From: JAMWZF01 sp041628615
Lineage (GTDB): Bacteria > Pseudomonadota > Alphaproteobacteria > Rhodobacterales > Rhodobacteraceae
Direction: 5' to 3'
DNA: 29,555 bases
NCBI GenBank assembly: GCA_041628615.1
Contig: JBFKOW010000021.1
Coordinates: 1 to 29,555 of the forward strand
Shown here piece by piece: positions 21,981 to 29,555 of the stretch; positions within the stretch are counted from its first letter, which is position 1, and every line of letters begins with the position of its first letter. Under the pieces are notes generated by a model. That model made no database searches. It saw only the letters and a list, made by a program, of their open reading frames with translations, and was not told where the DNA came from. The position numbers and the translations under genes were made by a program.

Positions 21981-22937
21981 ATGCAGCGTTTCAGGAACAT
22001 CCTCGTGGTGGCCGATGGCCAGAGCGCCTACGAGCACGCCTTCGAGCGGGTCCGCTGGCTCGCCGCGGCCAACGAGGCCCACGTCACCCTGATCGACGTG
22101 GTGGCGACGCCGCCGGGGCAGATCGCCCGCCTGGTCGCGGCACTGCCCGGCCGCAGCGCGGGAGCCGTCGAGGAACAGGTGGACGAGGTGCGGCGGGCGC
22201 GTCTCGATGGCCTGGCCGCGCCGTTGCGCGAGGCAGGGCTCTCGGTCGACACGGTGCTGGCCCACGGCACGCCGTTCATCGAGATCATCCGGCAGGTCCT
22301 GCGCGCCGGTCACGACCTTGTCCTGAAGGGCGCGCAGCGGATGCCGTCGCGGCCGTTCCTGCAGGGCGCGGACATGCACCTGATGCGCAAGTGCCCCTGC
22401 CCGGTCTGGGTGCTGAACTCGGCCGCCGAGCCGATGGCCGGGCGGATCCTCGCCGCCGTGGACCCCGACCCGGCGGACCCGGCCCGGCACCGGCTGGCGC
22501 GGACGGTGATGGAACTGGCGACCTCGCTGGCGCGCCGCGACGGCGCCCGGCTCGACGTGCTGCACGCCTGGAACTTCGACGACGAGGCCACGCTGCGCCA
22601 CCCGATGGCCAAGGTGCCGGCCGCCGAGGTGGACGCGATGGTCGCCGCCGAGGAACGCCAGAGCGCCGAACGGCTCGCCGCCCTGACCGCCGATTTCGCC
22701 GGGTTCGACGACATCATGCGCGTGCTGCACCTGCGCGGCGTCCCCGACGACGTGATTCCCGAGCACGTCGCCGCCGAGGGCATCGACACCGTGGTCATGG
22801 GCACGCTGGCCCGCACCGGGGTGGCCGGCCTGTTCATCGGCAACACCGCGGAGACGATCCTCAACCGGGTCAGCTGCTCGGTGCTGACCGTCAAGGCCGA
22901 GGGCTTCGTTTCGCCAGTCACCGCGGACGACGCATGA
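21981..22937 (+). CDS. Tandem-domain universal stress protein (UspE-like)
   Basis: A 318-residue cytoplasmic protein with two Usp folds, about 1-148 and 153-308. The second domain carries the nucleotide-binding-type ending GTLARTGVAGLFIGNTAETIL with SCSVLTVKAEGF; the first ends KCPCPVWVLNS and lacks a clean glycine motif, as in UspE. The ATG at 21981 has GGGA about six bases upstream. The stop overlaps the mrpA start as ATGA, so the stress protein is the first gene of the Mrp antiporter operon. Its role there is unknown; modulation of antiporter activity or a shared stress response are both possible. Confidence 0.88.
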   Translation: MQRFRNILVVADGQSAYEHAFERVRWLAAANEAHVTLIDVVATPPGQIARLVAALPGRSAGAVEEQVDEVRRARLDGLAAPLREAGLSVDTVLAHGTPFIEIIRQVLRAGHDLVLKGAQRMPSRPFLQGADMHLMRKCPCPVWVLNSAAEPMAGRILAAVDPDPADPARHRLARTVMELATSLARRDGARLDVLHAWNFDDEATLRHPMAKVPAAEVDAMVAAEERQSAERLAALTADFAGFDDIMRVLHLRGVPDDVIPEHVAAEGIDTVVMGTLARTGVAGLFIGNTAETILNRVSCSVLTVKAEGFVSPVTADDA

Positions 22938-25201
22938 GCGACGCCGAATCCCAGAACAAACCGGGCCTTTCCGGTGGCTTGACGGGCGTTCTTCACACCG
23001 CCTTCGCGGCGGCGCTGTGCCTCTGGTTCGCCGGCTTCCTGCCCGCCGTCGCGGCCGGCGAGGCGCTGCGCTGGGCTGCGCCCTGGATCCCGTCGCTGGG
23101 CATCGAGCTGGCCTTCCTCGTCGACGGGCTCAGCCTGACCTTCGCGCTGCTGATCTCGGGGATCGGAGCGCTGGTGCACCTCTATTCGTCCACCTACCTG
23201 GGCAAGAACCCGCAATACGGCCGCTTCGCGTTCTACCTGACGGCCTTCATGGTCTCGATGCTGGGGCTCGTGCTCGCCGACGACCTGATCGTGCTGTTCG
23301 TGTTCTGGGAACTGACCACCGTCACCTCCTACCTGCTGATCGGCTTCGGCCACGCCGAGGCCAAGAGCCGCCGCAACGCGCTGCAGGCGTTGTTCGTGAC
23401 CGGCGCGGGCGGGCTGGCCTTCCTCGCCGGACTGATCCTGCTGGGCTTCGCGGCCGGCACGGCGAGCCTGTCCGAGATCGTCGCGATGGGCCCGGACCTG
23501 AAGGCCCACGCGCTTTACCTGCCGATCCTGGTCCTGCTGCTGGCCGGGGCCTTCACCAAGTCGGCGCAGGTGCCGTTCCACTTCTGGCTGCCGAACGCGA
23601 TGGCCGCGCCGACGCCGGTCAGCGCCTTCCTGCACTCGGCCACCATGGTCAAGGCCGGGGTCTACCTGATGGCGCGGCTGCACCCGGCCCTGTCGGGCAC
23701 CGATGTCTGGATGTGGACGCTGACGATTTTCGGAGCGGTGACGGCGGTTTACGCGTCGATCCTCAGCCTCCGGCAGACCGACCTAAAGCAGGCCCTGGCC
23801 TACACCACGCTGATGGCGCTGGGCACGCTGACGCTGTTTCTCGGGCAGGAATCCGGCTACGCGATGACCGCCTTCGCCACCTTCCTGGTGGTGCATTCGC
23901 TCTACAAGGCGGCGCTGTTCCTCGTCGTCGGCTGCATCGACAAGTCGACCGGCACCCGCGAGGCGGACATCCTCGGCGGACTGGGCCGGGTGATGCCGCT
24001 GACCGCGCTGGCGGCGGCGCTGGCGGCGCTGTCGATGGCGGGCTTTCCGCCGTTCCTCGGCTTCATCGGCAAGGAACTGAAATACGCCGGCGCCCTCGCC
24101 GTGGCGTCCGAACCGGTCTTCGTCGCCGGCGCGGTGCTGCTGTCCAACGCGTTGATGGTCGCGGTGGCGGGCGTGGTCGCGTTCCGGCCGTTCTGGCGGC
24201 AGGCCGAGGGCCAGCTCCCGAAATCCCCGGCCGAGGCGCCGTGGCAGATGCTGGCCGGGCCGCTCCTGCTCGCCGTGCTCGGCGCCGCGTTCGGGCTGAA
24301 TCCGGATCTGCTGCAGACCGCGCTGGTCAATCCCACCGTCAAGTCGCTGACCGGCAGCATCGGCGAGGCCAAGGAACTGAAGCTCTGGGCCGGGGTCAAC
24401 ATGCCGCTGATCCTGTCGCTGGCGACCTTCGCGCTGGGCCTCGCCTTCTACGCGCTGCACCGGCGGCTGCGCCCGGCGCTGGGCCAGATCTTCGCCGGGC
24501 TGCCGAGCCTCGACCGGGGCTGGGACGGCTTCCTCGGCGGGCTCAAGGCGCTGGCGGGCTGGCAGACTCGGCTGATCCAGACCGGGCGGCTGACAAGCTA
24601 CCTCGCCGCCACCTTCACGGTGATCGGGCTGGGGCTGGCGGCGACGCTGCTCTTGCGCGGTCCCGGGATGGCCACGCCCGACCTTGCCGACCTGCGCTGG
24701 AAACCCGCCACCATCGCGGTGCTGATCCTCGCCGGGACGGTGCTGACCACGGTCACCGGGTCGCGGATCGCGGCGGTGGCCGGGCTCGGCGTGGTGGGGA
24801 TCGGCACCGCGCTGGTGTTCATCGTCTACTCCGCCCCCGACGTGGCGATCACCCAGCTTCTGGTCGAGACCCTGGTGGTCGTGCTGGTCGCAGTCGTCAT
24901 GCTGCGGCTGCCGGTGTTGCCTGAACGCCGGTTCCGGCCGGGCAACGCCGTCATCGCGGCGCTGGTGGGCGGCGCGGTGGCGCTGACCCTGCTGGCGGTG
25001 CTGGCGGACCCGCTCGACCGGCGGCTCACCGCCTTCTTCGAGGCCGCGAGCTGGCCCGAAGCCTATGGCCGCAACATCGTCAACGTGATCCTCGTGGATT
25101 TCCGTGCCCTCGACACCTTCGGCGAGGTGGCGGTGGTGGTGATCGCGGCGCTGTCGGCCTATGCGCTGCTGCGCACCACGCGGAAGGGGGCGGACAAATG
25201 A
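22934..25201 (+). CDS. mrpA: Na+/H+ antiporter subunit A (Mrp/Mnh/Pha)
   Basis: A 755-residue membrane subunit related to complex I NuoL. The proton-pumping core has the functional glutamate in FVFWELTTVTSYLLIGF and lysine/histidine-bearing helices in FTKSAQVPFHFWLPNAMAAP and SAFLHSATMVKAGVYL. The C-terminal part contains the DUF4040-type stretch YSAPDVAITQLLVETLVVVL and the MrpA ending RNIVNVILVDFRALDTFGE. It is full length and separate from MrpB, giving a seven-gene arrangement. Start overlaps the stress-protein stop (ATGA); stop overlaps the mrpB start. It should form the large antiporter complex with the next six products. Confidence 0.95.
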   Translation: MSDAESQNKPGLSGGLTGVLHTAFAAALCLWFAGFLPAVAAGEALRWAAPWIPSLGIELAFLVDGLSLTFALLISGIGALVHLYSSTYLGKNPQYGRFAFYLTAFMVSMLGLVLADDLIVLFVFWELTTVTSYLLIGFGHAEAKSRRNALQALFVTGAGGLAFLAGLILLGFAAGTASLSEIVAMGPDLKAHALYLPILVLLLAGAFTKSAQVPFHFWLPNAMAAPTPVSAFLHSATMVKAGVYLMARLHPALSGTDVWMWTLTIFGAVTAVYASILSLRQTDLKQALAYTTLMALGTLTLFLGQESGYAMTAFATFLVVHSLYKAALFLVVGCIDKSTGTREADILGGLGRVMPLTALAAALAALSMAGFPPFLGFIGKELKYAGALAVASEPVFVAGAVLLSNALMVAVAGVVAFRPFWRQAEGQLPKSPAEAPWQMLAGPLLLAVLGAAFGLNPDLLQTALVNPTVKSLTGSIGEAKELKLWAGVNMPLILSLATFALGLAFYALHRRLRPALGQIFAGLPSLDRGWDGFLGGLKALAGWQTRLIQTGRLTSYLAATFTVIGLGLAATLLLRGPGMATPDLADLRWKPATIAVLILAGTVLTTVTGSRIAAVAGLGVVGIGTALVFIVYSAPDVAITQLLVETLVVVLVAVVMLRLPVLPERRFRPGNAVIAALVGGAVALTLLAVLADPLDRRLTAFFEAASWPEAYGRNIVNVILVDFRALDTFGEVAVVVIAALSAYALLRTTRKGADK

Positions 25202-25617
25202 ACTCGGTGATCCTGCGCGCCGGCACCCGCTACCTGTCCGGGCTGCTCCTCGTTTTCTCGGTCTACATGCTGCTGCGCGGCCACAACGAGCCCGGCGGCG
25301 GCTTCATCGGCGGGCTGATCGGGGCCACCGGCTTCGTGCTCTACGCCATCGCCTGCGGCACCAGGGACGCCCGCGCGGCGCTGCGGGTCCTGCCGCAGAG
25401 CATCGCCATGACCGGGCTGGGCATCGCTCTCGTTGCCGGGCTCGCGGCGGCGGTGTTCGCCGATCCGCTGTTCACCGGGCAGTGGCTGTTCCTCGGCGCC
25501 ACCGCCGACAGCAAGGGGATCCCGCTGTCCACCGTTCTGGTGTTCGACATCGGCGTCTACCTCGTCGTGTTCGGCTCGGTTCTCACCCTCGTCTTCGCGA
25601 TGGAGGAAGAGATCTGA
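25198..25617 (+). CDS. mrpB: Na+/H+ antiporter subunit B
   Basis: A 139-residue membrane protein with four predicted spanning helices and the MrpB signature GHNEPGGGFIGGLIGATGFVLY (split here as residues 28-49). It is the usual length for a stand-alone MrpB. The ATG overlaps the mrpA stop as ATGA, and its TGA shares one base with the mrpC ATG. It belongs to the membrane antiporter complex. Confidence 0.95.
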   Translation: MNSVILRAGTRYLSGLLLVFSVYMLLRGHNEPGGGFIGGLIGATGFVLYAIACGTRDARAALRVLPQSIAMTGLGIALVAGLAAAVFADPLFTGQWLFLGATADSKGIPLSTVLVFDIGVYLVVFGSVLTLVFAMEEEI

Positions 25618-25975
25618 TGGAGGCCCTTCTCGCCCTCACCATCGGCGCGGTGGTCGCCGCCGCGGTCTACCTGATGCTCTCGGGGCACCTGCTGCGGTTC
25701 ATCTTCGGGCTGGTGCTGATCTCGAACGCCGCCAACCTGACGATCTTCGTCGCCGGGCGGCTGACCCAGGGCGCGCCGCCGCTGATCGCCGAGGGCGCCG
25801 ACGCCCCCGCCGCGCTGGTGGCGAACGCGCTGCCGCAGGCGCTCGTCCTGACTGCCATCGTGATCGGCTTCGGGCTGTTCGCCTTCGCCATCGTGCTGGT
25901 GTTCCGGGCCTGGACCGAGGTGGGGACGCTGCACCCCGACGACATGACGCTGGCCGAGCCGCGGGAGAACGGCAA

Positions 25976-25979
<4 letters not shown>
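25617..25979 (+). CDS. mrpC: Na+/H+ antiporter subunit C (NuoK-like)
   Basis: A 120-residue NuoK-like membrane subunit with three hydrophobic helices. Typical stretches are RFIFGLVLISNAANLTIFVAG and DAPAALVANALPQALVLTAIVIGFG, the MrpC equivalent of the NuoK helices. The ATG at 25617 shares its first base with the mrpB stop (TGATG). The stop overlaps the mrpD ATG. Confidence 0.95.
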
Positions 25980-27471
<1,492 letters not shown>

Positions 27472-27475
<4 letters not shown>

Positions 27476-27951
27476 TCTCGACCTTCGGGCTCAACGTGCT
27501 TCTGGCCGTGGTCTGGGCGGCGCTCACCGGCGGGGTGTCGCTGGTCAACCTGCTGTCCGGCTTCGTCATCGGCTATGCCGCGCTCTGGGTGGTGCAACCG
27601 CTGACCGGCGCATCGCAGTATTTCCGCCGGGTGATCGCCTGGCTGCGGCTGGTGGTGATGTTCCATTACGAGCTGATCCTGTCGAGCCTCGAGGTCACCA
27701 TCGACGTGCTAACCCCGCGCCACCGGGCGCGGCCGGCGCTGATCGAGGTGCCGCTGGACGTGCAGAGCGATCTCGGCATCCTGCTGGTGACGAACCTGAT
27801 CTCGCTGACCCCCGGCACCCTGTCGATCGACGTGTCGGAGGACCGCAAGACGCTGATCGTCCATGCCATGTTCGGCGACGACCCGGCGGCGATCTGCCGG
27901 AGCCTCAAGAACGGCATGGAACGCTGGGTCATCGACGCGGTGGAGGGGTAG
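27472..27951 (+). CDS. mrpE: Na+/H+ antiporter subunit E
   Basis: A 159-residue subunit with two N-terminal helices and a soluble C-terminal domain containing DLGILLVTNLISLTPGTLSID, the signature of MrpE. The ATG overlaps the mrpD stop as ATGA. It ends with TAG, 4 bases before mrpF. Confidence 0.94.
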
Positions 27952-27955
27952 AGTG

Positions 27956-28300
27956 ATGGGCGGATTCCTGAACGCGGCGCTCGAGATTTCCTTCGTGCTG
28001 GTGGTGCTGGCGGTGGCGCTGGCGTCGATCCGCCTGTTCCGCGGCCCGAGCCTGCAGGACCGGGTGGTGGCGCTCGACTTCATGACCATCACCATCGTCG
28101 CCTTCTGCGGCCTGGCGGCGATCCGCTACGACACCGCCGCCTTCCTCGACGTGGCGCTGGTGCTGGCGCTGGTCGGGTTCCTCGCCACCGTGGCGCTGGC
28201 CCGCTTCGCCGAGCGCAACCTCGCCCGACGCCGGATGGCCGAGTCCGTCGACGAGGCTGAAACCGGCGGCACCGCGACGGGGGAGGGCAACGATGGTTGA
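27956..28300 (+). CDS. mrpF: Na+/H+ antiporter subunit F
   Basis: A 114-residue membrane protein with three helices and the MrpF motif RLFRGPSLQDRVVALD, followed by YDTAAFLDVALVLALVGFLATVALARF. The ATG at 27956 directly follows an in-frame GTG at 27953, so either codon could start it. The C-terminal tail after about residue 88 is hydrophilic and longer than in many MrpF proteins (family about 90 residues). The stop overlaps mrpG by 8 bases. Confidence 0.93.
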   Translation: MGGFLNAALEISFVLVVLAVALASIRLFRGPSLQDRVVALDFMTITIVAFCGLAAIRYDTAAFLDVALVLALVGFLATVALARFAERNLARRRMAESVDEAETGGTATGEGNDG

Positions 28301-28706
28301 GGTTCTCACCGGCGTCCTTCTTGTCGTCGGCGCCGCCTTCGGCGTGATCGCCGCGCTGGGACTCGTGCGGATGCCGGACGTGCTGATCCGGATGCACGGC
28401 TCGACCAAGATCGGCACCCTCGCCTGCGGCACCATCCTCGCCGGGGCGGCGGTGCATTTCGCCGCGCCCGAGATCATCGTCCGGGTGGTGGCGATCGTGC
28501 TGTTCCTGCTGCTGACCGCGCCGATCGCGGCGCACATGATCGGCCGCTCGGTGATCTCGACCGGCGTGCCGCTGTGGCAGGCCGAGGGACCCGATGCCGA
28601 GGATGTGCAGGAGCAGATCCTCGAGGAACGCGTCGAGGACGCCGCCAAGAGCCCGCCCGAGCCCGGCGCGGCGAGCGGCGACGGCGAGGCCCCGCCACGG
28701 TCCTGA
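28293..28706 (+). CDS. mrpG: Na+/H+ antiporter subunit G
   Basis: A 137-residue membrane protein with three helices and the MrpG motif VRMPDVLIRMHGSTKIGTLA. After about residue 98 it has an acidic, low-complexity cytoplasmic tail (AEDVQEQILEERVEDAAKS, then a Pro/Gly/Ala-rich end) that is not part of the family core. The ATG at 28293 lies inside the mrpF gene. It is the last gene of the operon and is followed after 7 bases by a strong hairpin. Confidence 0.93.
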   Translation: MVEVLTGVLLVVGAAFGVIAALGLVRMPDVLIRMHGSTKIGTLACGTILAGAAVHFAAPEIIVRVVAIVLFLLLTAPIAAHMIGRSVISTGVPLWQAEGPDAEDVQEQILEERVEDAAKSPPEPGAASGDGEAPPRS

Positions 28707-28713
28707 CCGAACC

Positions 28714-28737
28714 GCCCGGCGCAGGCTCGCGCCGGGC
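28714..28737 (+). terminator. Hairpin at the end of the usp-mrp operon, putative terminator
   Basis: Perfect 9-bp stem GCCCGGCGC (28714-28722) and GCGCCGGGC (28729-28737) with loop AGGCTC, 8 bases after the mrpG stop. No T-run follows, so termination may be incomplete or Rho-aided; in DNA this GC-rich, T-poor hairpins are common at operon ends. The gap 28738-28807 holds no gene and no clear promoter. Confidence 0.55.
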
Positions 28738-28807
28738 ATGACACGCGGCCGGGATTGCGCCAGTCTGGCCGGGCACGGGCCGCGCGCCCGAGACCCGGAG
28801 GACCGCA

Positions 28808-28867
28808 GTGACCCGCCGCACGATCCGTTTCGGCCCGCCCGCCGCGCCGCGGGATCCGCGCCCATGA
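28808..28867 (+). CDS. 19-residue leader ORF coupled to the downstream dehydrogenase gene
   Basis: GTG at 28808 with a strong Shine-Dalgarno GGAGG six bases upstream encodes MTRRTIRFGPPAAPRDPRP and stops at TGA 28865-28867, overlapping the next ATG as ATGA. The downstream gene has only a weak ribosome site of its own. The arrangement repeats that seen before pmpA. The frame and sites are seen directly; translation and role are inferred. An alternative is that it is a degenerate remnant of a longer N-terminus. Confidence 0.45.
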   Translation: MTRRTIRFGPPAAPRDPRP

Positions 28868-29555
28868 CCGCCCCCGGCGCGACGATGCGGGGCGTCGTCC
28901 TGACCGGGCATGGCGGGCTCGACCGGCTCGAATGGCGCGAGGATCTGCCCCGGCCCGTGCCCGGCCCCGGCGAGGTGCTGATCCGGGTCCGCGCCGCCGC
29001 GGTGAACAACACCGACATCAACACCCGGCAGGCCTGGTATTCGAAGGGCGAGAGCGATGCAGCCGACGCGACCTGGACCGGGCGGCCCCTGGTCTTTCCA
29101 CATGTGCAGGGCATCGACGCCTGCGGCGAGGTCGTCGGGCTCGGACCGGGCGCGGATCCGGGGTTGCTGGGCCGCCGCGTGCTGGTCGAACCCTGCCTGA
29201 CCGAGGCGGGCGGCGAGACCCGGTCGCCGCCGTGGTTTCTCGGCTCGGAATGCCAGGGCTCGTTCGCCGAGTATCTCGCCGTCGCGGCGCGCCACGCCCA
29301 CCCGGTGACCAGCGACCTGAGCGACGTGGAACTGGCCACCTTCCCCTGCAGCTATTCGACCGCCCTGAACCTCGTGACCCGGGCCGGGGCGGCGGCGGGG
29401 CAGCGGGCGCTGGTGACCGGCGGCTCGGGGGGCGTCGGCTCGGCGGCGGTGCAGATCCTGCGGGACATGGGACTGGAGGTGGTGGCGGTCACCGCCCCGT
29501 CGAAGGCGCCGGGCCTGCGCGCCCTCGGCGCCGCCGACACCATCGACCGCGACAC
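28864..29555 (+). CDS. Zinc-type alcohol dehydrogenase/quinone oxidoreductase family protein, 3'-truncated by the window
   Basis: The frame is open from ATG 28864 to the window end (230 codons seen). It belongs to the medium-chain dehydrogenase superfamily: an N-terminal GroES-like fold with PGPGEVLIRVRAAAVNNTDIN (residues about 34-54), then a Rossmann domain with LVTGGSGGVGSAAVQIL, the AxxGxxG-like nucleotide motif of quinone oxidoreductase relatives. The structural-zinc cysteine cluster of classical alcohol dehydrogenases is not visible. A second in-frame ATG at residue 8 (28885) is a possible start. It lies after the mrp terminator hairpin and is not obviously part of that operon. The substrate cannot be told. 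Confidence 0.85.
   Translation, partial: MTAPGATMRGVVLTGHGGLDRLEWREDLPRPVPGPGEVLIRVRAAAVNNTDINTRQAWYSKGESDAADATWTGRPLVFPHVQGIDACGEVVGLGPGADPGLLGRRVLVEPCLTEAGGETRSPPWFLGSECQGSFAEYLAVAARHAHPVTSDLSDVELATFPCSYSTALNLVTRAGAAAGQRALVTGGSGGVGSAAVQILRDMGLEVVAVTAPSKAPGLRALGAADTIDRD

Overview
The window is a gene-dense stretch of very high-GC DNA. Its gene content points to a Rhodobacterales-type alphaproteobacterium: Sit-type metal ABC transporter, alphaproteobacterial sulfide/persulfide oxidation genes, a two-subunit NAD-dependent formate dehydrogenase, a seven-gene Mrp antiporter and GTG/TTG starts. Genus is not resolvable by eye. No rRNA, tRNA, insertion sequence, integrase, CRISPR array or origin is visible, and no gap without a gene exceeds 300 bases.

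Layout. (1) 1-2789, plus strand: the 3' part of a manganese/iron ABC transporter operon (ATPase, cut at its Walker A motif, then two permeases). (2) 2796-9052, minus strand: a sulfide/persulfide detoxification locus. In transcription order it holds a Crp/Fnr-type regulator, a tiny leader ORF, two YeeE/YedE (PmpA/PmpB) sulfur transport halves, a persulfide dioxygenase, a DUF442-sulfide:quinone oxidoreductase fusion and a SulP anion transporter. Upstream at 9183-10394 is a multi-spanning membrane protein that resembles the TsoY family. (3) 10481-11653, minus: a stand-alone Lrp/AsnC RAM domain coupled to a galactose/arabinose 1-dehydrogenase. (4) 11759-16281, minus: NAD-linked formate dehydrogenase with fused NuoE-NuoF beta subunit. 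(5) 16453-20826, minus: a sugar operon xylB-xylA-FAH hydrolase-SDR. (6) 20961-21881, minus: an OxyR-like LysR regulator lacking the peroxidatic cysteine. (7) 21981-28706, plus: a tandem universal stress protein translationally coupled to mrpABCDEFG. (8) 28864-end, plus: the start of a zinc-type alcohol dehydrogenase-family gene.

The most interesting signal is a pair of perfect 15-bp palindromes of the form GGTGAC-N3-GTCACC, at 8346-8360 and 10448-10462. They lie about 61-66 nt ahead of the first start codons of the sulfur operon and of the TsoY-like gene, flanking a Crp/Fnr regulator with a CX5C pair. This predicts a small two-promoter regulon linking the TsoY-like membrane protein to persulfide metabolism. 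Second is an OxyR-like regulator with Arg at the Cys199 position that nevertheless has an OxyR-type ATAG-N7-CTAT box in the 99-bp divergent gap to the stress-protein/Mrp operon. Third is the hybrid xylBA-FAH-SDR operon, which joins isomerase-type pentose entry to a diketo-acid hydrolase tail.

Most genes within operons overlap by 1-8 bases or lie a few bases apart, so translational coupling is the rule. All functional assignments come from reading motifs by eye and were not checked by database search.
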